64,000 bases of DNA from the NCBI GenBank assembly GCA_036620675.1, contig JAZHEE010000014.1. One strand, given 5' to 3'. Below the pieces are notes generated by a model. It saw only the letters and a program-made list of their open reading frames with translations. It made no database searches and had not been told where the DNA came from. Positions 32,862-43,135 of the stretch are shown here, piece after piece. The DNA comes from Jejubacter sp036620675. GTDB lineage: Bacteria > Pseudomonadota > Gammaproteobacteria > Enterobacterales > Enterobacteriaceae. The position numbers and the translations under genes were made by a program. Position 1 is the stretch's first letter. The number at the start of each line of letters is the position of its first letter.

Positions 32862-34193
32862 ATGTCTGAAATGACTCCACGCGAAATCGTCAGCGAACTG
32901 AATAAACACATCATTGGTCAGGATGCCGCCAAGCGCTCCGTGGCCATCGCGCTGCGTAATCGCTGGCGCCGCATGCAGCTCGATGAAGAGCTGCGCCATG
33001 AAGTCACGCCAAAAAATATTCTGATGATCGGCCCGACCGGGGTCGGTAAAACCGAAATCGCCCGCCGTCTGGCAAAGCTGGCTAATGCGCCATTCATCAA
33101 AGTAGAAGCGACCAAATTCACTGAAGTTGGCTATGTTGGTAAGGAAGTGGATTCGATTATCCGCGATCTGACCGATTCTGCGATGAAACTGGTACGTATG
33201 CAGTCCATCGAAAAGAATCGCTACCGCGCCGAAGAACTGGCCGAAGAGCGCATCCTTGATGTGCTGATCCCGCCAGCCAAAAATAACTGGGGCCAGGCGG
33301 AAACCGCTCAGGAACCTTCTGCCGCGCGTCAGTCCTTCCGTAAGAAACTACGTGAAGGCCAGCTGGACGACAAAGAGATTGAAATCGAGCTCTCTGCCAC
33401 CTCAATGGGCGTCGAGATTATGGCGCCTCCGGGTATGGAAGAGATGACCAGCCAGCTGCAGTCGATGTTCCAGAATCTGGGCGGCCAGAAGCAGAAACCG
33501 CGTAAGCTGAAAATCAAAGACGCGATGAAGCTGCTGATTGAAGAAGAAGCCGCCAAGCTGGTGAATCCGGAAGAGCTGAAACAGCAGGCTATCGATGCCG
33601 TTGAGCAGCACGGTATCGTGTTTGTCGACGAGATCGACAAAATCTGTAAGCGTGGCAACGCTTCCGGCCCGGATGTTTCCCGCGAAGGGGTACAGCGCGA
33701 CCTGCTGCCGCTGGTGGAAGGCTGCACCGTCTCAACCAAGCACGGCATGGTGAAAACCGATCACATTCTGTTCATCGCCTCCGGGGCTTTCCAGGTTGCC
33801 AGCCCGTCCGATCTGATTCCGGAACTGCAGGGCCGTCTGCCGATTCGTGTTGAACTGCAGGCGCTGACCACTGAAGACTTCGAGCGCATCCTGACCGAAC
33901 CGAGCGCCTCCATTACCGTGCAGTACAAAGCGCTGATGGCGACCGAAGGAGTGAATATCGAATTCACCGAAGACGGCATCCGCCATATCGCGAAAGCCGC
34001 CTGGCAGGTTAACGAAAGCGCGGAAAACATTGGTGCCCGCCGTCTGCATACGGTGCTGGAGCGTCTGATGGAGGATATCTCCTACGACGCCAGCGATCTC
34101 AACGGCCAGACCATCACCATCGACGCGGAATATGTCGGCAAACACCTTGATGAGCTGGTGGCAGATGAAGATCTGAGCCGTTTTATCCTATAA
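32862..34193 (+). CDS. hslU: ATP-dependent protease ATPase subunit HslU (ClpY)
   Basis: AAA+ unfoldase of the HslUV protease. 443 residues, identical in length to E. coli. Walker A is [16 protein letters not shown], the pore loop is [15 protein letters not shown], then the intermediate I-domain (about residues 110-240), Walker [10 protein letters not shown], and the sensor-2 arginine in [13 protein letters not shown]. The C-terminal tail DLSRFIL inserts into HslV. Followed not by menA directly but by a ~280-bp palindromic element. Confidence 0.98.
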   Translation: MSEMTPREIVSELNKHIIGQDAAKRSVAIALRNRWRRMQLDEELRHEVTPKNILMIGPTGVGKTEIARRLAKLANAPFIKVEATKFTEVGYVGKEVDSIIRDLTDSAMKLVRMQSIEKNRYRAEELAEERILDVLIPPAKNNWGQAETAQEPSAARQSFRKKLREGQLDDKEIEIELSATSMGVEIMAPPGMEEMTSQLQSMFQNLGGQKQKPRKLKIKDAMKLLIEEEAAKLVNPEELKQQAIDAVEQHGIVFVDEIDKICKRGNASGPDVSREGVQRDLLPLVEGCTVSTKHGMVKTDHILFIASGAFQVASPSDLIPELQGRLPIRVELQALTTEDFERILTEPSASITVQYKALMATEGVNIEFTEDGIRHIAKAAWQVNESAENIGARRLHTVLERLMEDISYDASDLNGQTITIDAEYVGKHLDELVADEDLSRFIL

Positions 34194-34220
34194 TCGCGCT
34201 TAGAGCATTTTCATCACACC

Positions 34221-34499
34221 TGGTGGGACAGGCTGTGTCCCGCCATGAGTCATGATGCTGGCGCTGAACGAAAGGCCCGCTACCAAGACGGCAGGCGAAG
34301 GACAGAGTGGGCCTCTGTTCAAGCCTGGCAACGCAGGTAGCGGGCCTTTCGTACGCGCCCCGAAGGGCTGAGGCTATTTTTGTTCGCTGCCGCGTTGCTC
34401 GCCGCTAATTTGGGCCCACCAAACTGCGCAGCTCGCGCCTTGCCGCGCACAAAAAATAGCTATCAGCAGCACTCATGCATCATGGTGGGACACAGCCTT
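34221..34499. repeat. Large nested palindromic element between hslU and menA
   Basis: Three nested inverted repeats fill this non-coding gap. Outer arms: AGGCTGTGTCCCGCCATGA (34230-34248) against the reverse complement of the 34479-34497 end, which reads AGGCTGTGTCCCACCATGA. Middle: a perfect 17-bp pair, ACGAAAGGCCCGCTACC (34268-34284) and GGTAGCGGGCCTTTCGT (34336-34352). Right: GGCTATTTTTGT (34372-34383), answered imperfectly by ACAAAAAATAGCT (34449-34461). No reading frame of note. It could be a mobile palindromic repeat (MITE-like), a transcription terminator complex or a structured RNA. I do not recognise the family. Confidence 0.75.
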
Positions 34500-34531
34500 A
34501 TTAGCCCCCATTTTTATTGCCGACGAGAATC

Positions 34532-35467
34532 ATGACCGAACCTCAATCGATAAGCCGTACCCGCGCCTGGCTGGAAAGTCTGCGCCCGCGCACTCTTCCC
34601 CTGGCCTTCGCCTCTATTGTCGTGGGCGCTTCTCTGGCCTGGTGGCAGGGCGTTTTCGATCCTGCCATAACTCTGCTGGCGCTGTTGACCGCAGGGCTGT
34701 TACAGATCCTCTCTAACCTCGCTAACGACTATGGCGACGCGGAAAAAGGCAGTGACAAGCCCGACCGCATTGGGCCGCTACGCGGAATGCAGAAAGGCGT
34801 TATCACCCAGCAGCAGATGAAAGTGGCGCTTATCATCACCGTCGTGCTGATCTGTCTGTCGGGCCTGGCGCTGGTCAGCGTAGCCTGCCACAACCTGGCG
34901 GACGTACTGGGCTTTCTGTTACTGGGGCTACTGTCGATTATCGCCGCCATTACCTATACCGTGGGCACCCGCCCTTACGGTTATATGGGGCTGGGTGATA
35001 TTTCGGTGCTGATCTTCTTTGGCTGGCTGAGCGTGGTAGGTAGCTGGTATCTGCAATCTCACGCGCTGACCTTCCCGGTCTTTCTGCCCGCCACCGCCAG
35101 CGGTCTGCTGGCAACCGCCGTGCTCAATATTAATAACCTGCGCGATATCGACAGCGATCGGGAAAACGGCAAGAACACGCTGGCCGTCAGACTGGGGCCG
35201 GTGCTGGCTCGCCGCTACCATGCAGGACTGCTGATGGGCGCCCTGCTCTGCCTGGCACTGTTCAATCTGTTCTGGCTACACAGCCTGTGGGGCTGGTTGT
35301 TCGTGCTGGCGGCGCCGATACTGGTGCGCCAGACGCGCTACGTCATTCGCGAACTGGAACCCGTCGCCATTCGCCCGATGCTGGAGCGTACCGTAAAAGG
35401 GGCGCTGTTGACGAACCTGCTGTTTGCTCTTGGCGTCGTACTAAGCCAGATTCCCGCGCTAAATTGA
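34532..35467 (+). CDS. menA: 1,4-dihydroxy-2-naphthoate octaprenyltransferase MenA
   Basis: Inner-membrane UbiA-superfamily prenyltransferase making demethylmenaquinone. The ATG at 34532 (MTEPQSISRTRAWLES) gives 311 residues (E. coli 308). Aspartate-rich motifs for prenyl diphosphate and metal are NDYGDAEKGSD and NNLRDIDSDRENGK; about eight to nine hydrophobic segments follow one another. The ribosome-binding site is weak. Downstream of hslVU as in E. coli, but separated by the palindromic element. Confidence 0.96.
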   Translation: MTEPQSISRTRAWLESLRPRTLPLAFASIVVGASLAWWQGVFDPAITLLALLTAGLLQILSNLANDYGDAEKGSDKPDRIGPLRGMQKGVITQQQMKVALIITVVLICLSGLALVSVACHNLADVLGFLLLGLLSIIAAITYTVGTRPYGYMGLGDISVLIFFGWLSVVGSWYLQSHALTFPVFLPATASGLLATAVLNINNLRDIDSDRENGKNTLAVRLGPVLARRYHAGLLMGALLCLALFNLFWLHSLWGWLFVLAAPILVRQTRYVIRELEPVAIRPMLERTVKGALLTNLLFALGVVLSQIPALN

Positions 35468-35536
35468 TGATTTTGCCAACAGTGAACGTTAGGGGATATA
35501 CTGACAACTCCGGCAGCAACGAAAAACAGTAAGCCT

Positions 35537-36022
35537 ATGAAATACGATACTTCCGAGCTTTGCGACATCTACCAGGAAGATGTCAACGTCGTTGAACCCC
35601 TGTTCTCCAATTTTGGCGGGCGGGCATCGTTTGGCGGACAGATCATCACGGTAAAATGTTTTGAAGATAACGGGCTGCTGTACGACCTGCTTGAAGAAAA
35701 CGGTCGCGGTCGCGTGCTGGTTGTCGATGGTGGCGGTTCAGTGCGTCGTGCACTTATCGACGCCGATTTGGCGCGCCTGGCGGTTCAGAACGAGTGGGAA
35801 GGTATTGTTTGCTACGGTGCGGTACGCCAGGTAGACGATCTGGAAGAGCTGGATATCGGCATCCAGGCCATGGCCGCTATTCCGGTCGGCGCTGCGGGTG
35901 AAGGCATCGGCGAAAGCGATGTGCGCATCAACTTTGGTGGCGTCACCTTCTTCTCTGGCGATCACCTCTACGCCGACAACACCGGCATCATCCTTTCGGA
36001 AGATCCACTGGATATCGAATAA
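35537..36022 (+). CDS. rraA: Ribonuclease E activity regulator RraA
   Basis: Trimeric protein that binds the RNase E C-terminal scaffold and slows mRNA decay. 161 residues as in E. coli, with only scattered substitutions. Conserved blocks: [62 protein letters not shown] and [15 protein letters not shown]. Seventy nt downstream of menA; terminator follows. Confidence 0.97.
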   Translation: MKYDTSELCDIYQEDVNVVEPLFSNFGGRASFGGQIITVKCFEDNGLLYDLLEENGRGRVLVVDGGGSVRRALIDADLARLAVQNEWEGIVCYGAVRQVDDLEELDIGIQAMAAIPVGAAGEGIGESDVRINFGGVTFFSGDHLYADNTGIILSEDPLDIE

Positions 36023-36038
36023 GCCAGCCGATCACGCA

Positions 36039-36064
36039 GAAGCGCCCTGACGGGCGCTTCTTTT
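36039..36064. terminator. Terminator between rraA and zapB
   Basis: GAAGCGCCC-TGAC-GGGCGCTTC then TTTT on the plus strand. It lies between converging genes; the T-run favours rraA. Confidence 0.9.
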
Positions 36065-36068
36065 GCGA

Positions 36069-36311
36069 TTAGTTCACTTCTTCCATTTTGCCCAGCAGCG
36101 ACTGCAGACGATCCTGCCAGACGGTCTGCTGTTCTTTCAGCTGCGCATTTTCCTGTTCCAGCGCTTCGCGGTTGCCCTGCGCCTGCTGAACTTCCTGAGA
36201 AAGGCTGCTGTTTTTCTCTTTCAGCTCTTCGATTTCCATTTGCAGCAGGGTGATGGTATCAATCGCCTGCTGAACCTTCGCTTCCAGTTTCTCAAATACT
36301 TCAAATGACAT
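36069..36311 (-). CDS. zapB: Cell division factor ZapB
   Basis: Small coiled-coil protein that links ZapA at the Z-ring to MatP and the chromosome terminus. Eighty residues from the ATG at 36311 ([15 protein letters not shown]); a TTG two codons upstream (36317) would reproduce the E. coli MTM start but is closer to the GGAG. The whole chain is heptad-rich ([20 protein letters not shown]), ending GKMEEVN. Converges on rraA. Confidence 0.94.
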   Translation of the reverse strand: MSFEVFEKLEAKVQQAIDTITLLQMEIEELKEKNSSLSQEVQQAQGNREALEQENAQLKEQQTVWQDRLQSLLGKMEEVN

Positions 36312-36317
36312 CGTCAA

Positions 36318-36753
36318 ATCTCTCCTGAATTTGCAAGGCGTTGATGGGTAGCCCTATCCGCTCACGAATACCGGCCACGCCTTATATTAACACGTGCGCA
36401 CTACGCGATAGTCCGATTGTATGGAGCGCAGCAAGCGGTGTCCAGCAGCGCACCTCGTAGTTTACGCTTTGCGACACTTTTCAGTTTATGCCGAAAGCTT
36501 CTGCGCTTCCGCCAGGGTAGTTTGTTAACAAATTCGAACGGTGTTTTGCGCACATTTGGCTCGTAATGACGCGCTTTTATCCACAAGCCAGCGCGAAAAC
36601 GCTCATTTTTTTGACGCAACACACATATTTCAATTTCGAAATTTCTCGTTTCTGTTCGTTAACGATAAATTAACAGTACGAGAGGCGTACTGACGGAGCA
36701 GACGCGCTTCTGACGATAACAAGTATCTTCTCTTTGTCTTCAGGACCCTGCTT
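36318..36753 (+). promoter_or_regulatory. zapB-glpF spacer with GlpR operator-like sites
   Basis: A 436-bp gap without a credible gene. Near glpF, CTGTTCGTTAACGATAAATT (36652-36671) fits the GlpR operator (WATGTTCGWTAWCGAACATW), and TTTGTTAACAAATTCGAAC (about 36519-36537) is a second candidate. In E. coli, glpFKX is repressed by GlpR, relieved by glycerol-3-phosphate, and activated by CRP. A CRP site could not be pinned down by eye. Confidence 0.65.
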
Positions 36754-37605
36754 ATGAGTCAAACATCTACCTTAAAAGGCCAGTGCATTGCGGAGTTTCT
36801 GGGCACCGGGCTGCTTATCTTCTTCGGCGTTGGCTGCGTCGCCGGGCTCAAGATCGCCGGCGCCAGCTTCGGTCAGTGGGAAATCAGCATTATCTGGGGG
36901 CTGGGCGTGGCGATGGCCATCTACCTGACCGCTGGCGTTTCCGGCGCCCATCTGAACCCGGCTGTCACCATCGCGCTATGCCTGTTCGCCGGATTCGACA
37001 GCCGTAAAGTCGTTCCCTACATTATCGCCCAGTTTCTTGGCGCATTCTGTGCCGCCGCCCTGGTTTACGGGCTTTACTACAACCTGTTTTTCGATTACGA
37101 GCAGACTCACCATATGGTACGCGGCAGCGTCCAGAGCCTGGATCTGGCCGGTATCTTCTCGACATATCCGAATCCCCATATTAACTTCTGGCAGGCTTTC
37201 GCCGTAGAAGTGACCATCACCGCAGTGTTGATGGGGCTGATTCTGGCGCTGAATGATGATGACAACGGTCTGCCGCGCGGCCCACTGGCGCCGCTGCTGA
37301 TTGGCCTGCTGATTGCCCTGCTCGGCGCTTCAATGGGGCCGCTGACCGGCTTCGCCATGAATCCGGCCCGTGATATCGGCCCGAAAGCGCTGGCCTGGCT
37401 GGCAGGCTGGGGCGACGTCGCCTTTACTGGCGGGCTCTCTATCCCCTACTTTCTGGTGCCGCTTTGTGCGCCTGTTGTTGGGGCACTGCTGGGCGCATTT
37501 GTCTATCGTAAGGGGGTGGCGAACTATCTGCCGGCGAATATTAAACCCCGCCCCGGAACAAAACACGCCACGCCCGTTACTAAGCACCACAACGCACCGC
37601 TGTAA
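36754..37605 (+). CDS. glpF: Glycerol uptake facilitator GlpF (aquaglyceroporin)
   Basis: Inner-membrane channel for glycerol and other small polyols. 283 residues (E. coli 281). The two half-helix NPA motifs are SGAHLNPAVTIAL and GFAMNPARDIGPK, the second with the Asp that marks glycerol channels, followed by the selectivity-filter Arg (NPARD). Six membrane segments plus two half helices. First gene of glpFKX; glpK begins 21 nt downstream. Confidence 0.97.
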   Translation: MSQTSTLKGQCIAEFLGTGLLIFFGVGCVAGLKIAGASFGQWEISIIWGLGVAMAIYLTAGVSGAHLNPAVTIALCLFAGFDSRKVVPYIIAQFLGAFCAAALVYGLYYNLFFDYEQTHHMVRGSVQSLDLAGIFSTYPNPHINFWQAFAVEVTITAVLMGLILALNDDDNGLPRGPLAPLLIGLLIALLGASMGPLTGFAMNPARDIGPKALAWLAGWGDVAFTGGLSIPYFLVPLCAPVVGALLGAFVYRKGVANYLPANIKPRPGTKHATPVTKHHNAPL

Positions 37606-39135
<1,530 letters not shown>

Positions 39136-39142
39136 TCCCCTG

Positions 39143-39164
39143 CCGGGCGGACGCCTCCGCCCGG
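39143..39164 (+). terminator. Hairpin between glpK and glpX
   Basis: CCGGGCGGA-CGCC-TCCGCCCGG, a perfect 9-bp stem without a T-tail; may stabilise the upstream mRNA end or attenuate transcription into glpX. Confidence 0.55.
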
Positions 39165-39238
39165 TTAACCTCCCTCAATAACGCCCTTCTCCCCCCTGTG
39201 CTAAACTCGAGCGCACCTAAACCCGTTATGAGTCAGCT

Positions 39239-40249
39239 ATGAGACGAGAACTTGCCATCGAATTTTCCCGCGTAACCGAAGCCGCCGCTCTGGCCGGCTA
39301 CAAGTGGCTGGGCCGCGGCGACAAAAACGCCGCGGATGGCGCTGCGGTCAATGCCATGCGCATTATGCTCAACCAGGTCAATATCAACGGTCGCATCGTA
39401 ATCGGCGAAGGCGAAATCGATGAAGCCCCAATGCTCTATATCGGCGAACAGGTCGGTACCGGCCAGGGCGATGCGGTGGATATCGCAGTGGATCCTATCG
39501 AAGGCACCCGCATGACCGCGATGGGCCAGGCGAATGCGCTGGCCGTACTGGCCGTCGGCGACGAAGGCTGTTTCCTGAATGCACCGGATATGTACATGGA
39601 AAAGCTGATCGTCGGGCCGGGCGCCCGGGGCGCGATTGACCTGAACCTGCCGCTGACTGAAAACCTGAAGCGCATTGCTGCCGCCCTCAACAAGCCACTG
39701 TCGGAACTGACCGTCACGATTCTCGCCAAACCGCGCCATGACGCGGCCATCAAAGCATTACAGGAACTGGGCGTGCGGGTCTTCGCAATTCCGGACGGTG
39801 ATGTGGCGGCCTCCATCCTGACCTGTATGCCGGACAGCGAAGTGGACGTGCTGTACGGCATCGGCGGCGCGCCGGAAGGGGTGGTTTCCGCCGCCGTGAT
39901 CCGCGCGCTGGACGGTGATATGCAGGGGCGCCTGCTGGCCCGTCATGAAGTCAAAGACGACAGCGAAGAGAACCGCCGTATCGGCGAACAGGAAATAGCC
40001 CGCTGTCAGCAAATGGGTATTACGCCCGGTAACGTGCTGAGGCTGGATGAGATGGCTCGCAGCGATAACGTTATTTTCTCCGCCACCGGCATTACTAAAG
40101 GCGATCTACTGGACGGCATTACCCGCAAGGGCAATATGGCGACCACTGAAACGCTACTAATCCGCGGTAAATCCCGCACTATTCGCCGTATAAAATCCAT
40201 TCATTATCTGGATCGTAAAGATCCCGGCGTGCAGGAACATATCCTGTAA
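39239..40249 (+). CDS. glpX: Fructose-1,6-bisphosphatase class II GlpX
   Basis: Mn-dependent phosphatase of gluconeogenesis. 336 residues as in E. coli. Metal-binding motifs: IVIGEGEIDEAPM, DIAVDPIEGTRMTAMGQ and GIGGAPEGVVSAAV. Third gene of the glycerol operon, 103 nt after glpK, so glycerol can be routed to hexose. The start is ATG with AGTCAGCT-like poor upstream site, as far as I can see. Confidence 0.96.
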   Translation: MRRELAIEFSRVTEAAALAGYKWLGRGDKNAADGAAVNAMRIMLNQVNINGRIVIGEGEIDEAPMLYIGEQVGTGQGDAVDIAVDPIEGTRMTAMGQANALAVLAVGDEGCFLNAPDMYMEKLIVGPGARGAIDLNLPLTENLKRIAAALNKPLSELTVTILAKPRHDAAIKALQELGVRVFAIPDGDVAASILTCMPDSEVDVLYGIGGAPEGVVSAAVIRALDGDMQGRLLARHEVKDDSEENRRIGEQEIARCQQMGITPGNVLRLDEMARSDNVIFSATGITKGDLLDGITRKGNMATTETLLIRGKSRTIRRIKSIHYLDRKDPGVQEHIL

Positions 40250-40349
40250 AGGAACGGTTTGTCCGATAGAGCTTTCCGGCCCCCGCGGGCTGGAAAAGCG
40301 CCGCCGATCCCTGCGAAGATAGCAACAGAATCAGTAACAGGAGCGCACT

Positions 40350-41096
40350 ATGGCAGATTGGGTTACCGGTAAGGTCACGAAAGTCCAGCACTGGACGGAC
40401 GCGCTTTTCAGCCTGACCGTCCATGCCCCCATCGCCCCCTTTACCGCGGGGCAGTTCACCAAGCTGGGGCTGGAAATTGATGGCGAGCGGGTGCAGCGCG
40501 CCTACTCATACGTCAATGCACCCACCAGCCCGGACCTGGAGTTTTACCTGGTCGAGGTGCCGGAGGGCAGGTTGAGTCCGCGGCTACATGCGATGAAGCC
40601 GGGCGATGAGATCATGCTGGTGAAGGATGGCGCGGGCTTCTTCGTACTGGAAGAAGTGCCTGACTGCCAGACTCTGTGGATGCTCTCGACGGGCACCGCT
40701 ATTGGTCCCTATCTTTCCATTCTGCAACAGGGCGACGACCTGGCTCGTTTTCAGGAAATCGTCCTGGTACACGCCGTACGTTACGCGAACGACCTCAGCT
40801 ATCTCCCTCTGATGCAGGAACTCCAGGCACGCTACGAAGGCAAACTACGCATCCAGACCGTCGTCAGCCGCGAAACCGCGCCGGGCGCGCTCCACGGCCG
40901 TATTCCGGCATTGATTGACAGCGGCGAGCTGGAAGCCAGCGTCGGCTTACGCATGACGCCGGAAACCAGCCACGTTATGCTGTGCGGCAATCCGCAAATG
41001 GTGCGTGACACCACTCAACAGCTGAAAGAGACCCGCCAGATGACCAAACATCTGCGCCGTCGTCCCGGTCATATCACCGCTGAACTCTACTGGTAG
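40350..41096 (+). CDS. fpr: Ferredoxin/flavodoxin-NADP+ reductase Fpr
   Basis: FAD enzyme passing electrons from NADPH to flavodoxin or ferredoxin, needed for radical enzymes and oxidative stress defence. 248 residues as in E. coli. FAD site RVQRAYSYVNAPTSPDLEFYLV, NADP site STGTAIGPYLSILQ, and C-terminal HITAELYW with the terminal Trp stacking on flavin. A GGAG precedes the ATG. In E. coli it is SoxS-activated; I could not assign a soxbox in the 100-nt gap. The stop lies two nt from the end of convergent yiiR. Confidence 0.96.
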   Translation: MADWVTGKVTKVQHWTDALFSLTVHAPIAPFTAGQFTKLGLEIDGERVQRAYSYVNAPTSPDLEFYLVEVPEGRLSPRLHAMKPGDEIMLVKDGAGFFVLEEVPDCQTLWMLSTGTAIGPYLSILQQGDDLARFQEIVLVHAVRYANDLSYLPLMQELQARYEGKLRIQTVVSRETAPGALHGRIPALIDSGELEASVGLRMTPETSHVMLCGNPQMVRDTTQQLKETRQMTKHLRRRPGHITAELYW

Positions 41097-41098
41097 TC

Positions 41099-41518
41099 TT
41101 AGCGAAACTTCACCGGGCGGGCTTCATCGCCGTACCTGTTCTCGCCCGGATGTCCCACAAAAGCCCCCAGCTCAATCAGCATCATCACCATAATCAGAAT
41201 GGGCAGAAATCGGCCCAGCGCCCACTGCCAGATACCGGCCAGCATCTCCCAGTTCCCGGCCATTAACATCCAGGCCAGAATCAGCAGCAATGCCCATGCG
41301 CCGGACTTTCCACGATCGTGCAGGCGTTTTATCACCACGGCGGCGGTGGGCCACAGCAGGCAGACCAGAATAAAGGCTGCACTCTGCAGGCTAAGCCAGT
41401 TGCTGCCTGCCAGCGTAAACAGCAGCGCCATCGCAGACAGCCATATCGCCATCCAGATCCAAAATTCCCGGCGTCCAATGCGCCCCTTAACAGAAAACAG
41501 CCACTGCTGTATGGTCAT
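41099..41518 (-). CDS. yiiR: DUF805 inner membrane protein YiiR
   Basis: 139 residues from the ATG at 41518 (MTIQQWLFSVKGRIGRREFW); the open frame runs six nt further upstream to a TTG. The GRIGRREFW start and the HDRGKSGAWALLLI loop are typical of DUF805; four hydrophobic segments. Function unknown. Converges on fpr with a two-nt gap, as the family member does in E. coli (from memory). Confidence 0.88.
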   Translation of the reverse strand: MTIQQWLFSVKGRIGRREFWIWMAIWLSAMALLFTLAGSNWLSLQSAAFILVCLLWPTAAVVIKRLHDRGKSGAWALLLILAWMLMAGNWEMLAGIWQWALGRFLPILIMVMMLIELGAFVGHPGENRYGDEARPVKFR

Positions 41519-41626
41519 CACCAAATCCCAGGTTATTGCGTCAGCCGTTAGTTTAACCTGTAATGGCTTTTGACAAGCTGCCCCGATGTCGATTTAATCC
41601 CGATAATGGGACAAGATAAAAACAAT

Positions 41627-42220
41627 ATGATGAACATCCGCACCTTTACCTTTCTACTCATAGCGCTGCTTCCTGCCACTGGCATGACCGAGGAGCCCGG
41701 AGCTTCACACGAGCCGGTCGCGCCCTATCTGCTGCCGGGCGCCCCTGCATTCGAACTGAATATCACCCGATTTCGGGAGAAGTTTAATCAGGAAAACCCC
41801 TCACTAAAAATTAACGAGTTCCGCGCCATCGACAGCGCGCCTGATGCCGCGCGCGTGACCCGGGCGGCCAGCAAAATCAACGAAAACCTCTATGCGTCCA
41901 GCGCTCTGGAACGGGGCACTCTCAAGATCAAAAGCATGCAGATAACCTGGCTGCCAATTCAGGGCCCCGAGCAAAAAGCGGCAAAAGAAAAAGCAAAAGT
42001 CTGGATGAGCGCGGTACTGCGGGTCTTTACGCCGGGCATAACGCCGCAGCAAAGTCGGGCCAGGCTGGAAAAGCTGCTAAAAGAGGGGAAAAACAAAAGT
42101 TATTATGCCTGGAGCGAAGGTGCCGTACGCTATGTGGTGGCAGATAACGGCGAAAAGGGGCTAACTTTCGCCGTTGAACCGATTAAGCTTACGCTATCCG
42201 GTGAGACAATCGCGCAATAA
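41627..42220 (+). CDS. yiiQ: DUF1454 periplasmic protein YiiQ
   Basis: 197 residues from the ATG at 41627 (two ATGs in a row). N-terminal signal peptide ([17 protein letters not shown]), then the conserved [36 protein letters not shown] and [19 protein letters not shown] found in E. coli YiiQ (199 residues). Function unknown. The ribosome-binding site is poor (AAGA); an ATG seven codons earlier is possible. Lies just upstream of tpiA, as in E. coli. Confidence 0.88.
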   Translation: MMNIRTFTFLLIALLPATGMTEEPGASHEPVAPYLLPGAPAFELNITRFREKFNQENPSLKINEFRAIDSAPDAARVTRAASKINENLYASSALERGTLKIKSMQITWLPIQGPEQKAAKEKAKVWMSAVLRVFTPGITPQQSRARLEKLLKEGKNKSYYAWSEGAVRYVVADNGEKGLTFAVEPIKLTLSGETIAQ

Positions 42221-42323
42221 TGATAAAAATCCAGGTCTTTCCCGGCCAGAATCTCTATACTGTTTCTCAACCTGGGCTGCCTGCGCGGCAGTCTGTCTTA
42301 TCTTTATTACCTGGAGAATAAAA

Positions 42324-43091
42324 ATGCGACATCCATTAGTGATGGGTAACTGGAAACTGAACGGCAGCCGCCATATGGTTAACGAGCTGATCACCAACCT
42401 GCGCAAAGAGCTGTCGGCCGTAGACGGTTGCGGCGTTGCCATCGCGCCGCCGGATCTGTATCTGGACATGGCCCGCAATGTCGCTGGCGGCAGCCACATC
42501 CAGCTCGGCGCCCAGAACGTCGACGTTAACCTCTCCGGCGCCTTTACCGGTGAAACCTCCGCCGCAATGCTGAAAGATGTCGGCGCTCAGTACATCATTA
42601 TCGGTCACTCCGAGCGTCGTACTTACCACAAAGAATCCGATGAGTTCATCGCCAAAAAATTCGCGGTTCTGAAAGAACAGGGGCTGACTCCGGTTCTGTG
42701 CATCGGTGAAACCGAAGCGGAAAACGAAGCGGGTAAAACCGAAGAAGTCTGCGCGCGTCAGATAGACGCCGTGCTGAAAACCCAGGGCGCAGCCGCCTTT
42801 GAAGGCGTGGTTATCGCTTATGAGCCGGTATGGGCCATCGGCACCGGCAAGTCCGCCACTCCGGCCCAGGCCCAGGCGGTGCACAAATTCATCCGCGATC
42901 ACATCGCGAAAGCCGATCCGAAAGTGGCCGAACAGGTCATCATTCAGTACGGAGGCTCCGTTAACGACAAGAACGCCGCCGAGCTGTTCAGCCAGCCGGA
43001 TATCGACGGTGCGCTGGTGGGTGGAGCGTCCCTGAAAGCAGACGCCTTCGCGACCATCGTTAAAGCCGCAGCGGCAGCGAAAAAAGCCTGA
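42324..43091 (+). CDS. tpiA: Triosephosphate isomerase TpiA
   Basis: Interconverts dihydroxyacetone phosphate and glyceraldehyde-3-phosphate. 255 residues from [15 protein letters not shown], the E. coli length. Catalytic residues are visible: Lys in GNWKLNGS, His in [10 protein letters not shown], Glu in [11 protein letters not shown]. Phosphate-binding [10 protein letters not shown] and GALVGGASL follow. A GGAG lies ahead of the ATG. The open frame extends upstream into yiiQ and is not used. Confidence 0.98.
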   Translation: MRHPLVMGNWKLNGSRHMVNELITNLRKELSAVDGCGVAIAPPDLYLDMARNVAGGSHIQLGAQNVDVNLSGAFTGETSAAMLKDVGAQYIIIGHSERRTYHKESDEFIAKKFAVLKEQGLTPVLCIGETEAENEAGKTEEVCARQIDAVLKTQGAAAFEGVVIAYEPVWAIGTGKSATPAQAQAVHKFIRDHIAKADPKVAEQVIIQYGGSVNDKNAAELFSQPDIDGALVGGASLKADAFATIVKAAAAAKKA

Positions 43092-43108
43092 TTTCCCGAC
43101 TGAAGGAT

Positions 43109-43135
43109 AAAAACCCGTCGCTGACGGGTTTTTTT
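43109..43135. terminator. Terminator after tpiA
   Basis: AAAAACCCGTC-GCT-GACGGGTTTTTTT, perfect stem with flanking A and T runs between converging genes. Confidence 0.94.

Noticed and set aside
36401..36622. 73-codon frame on the minus strand in the zapB-glpF spacer
   Set aside because: Basic, no ribosome site, overlaps putative GlpR sites; not convincing as a gene.
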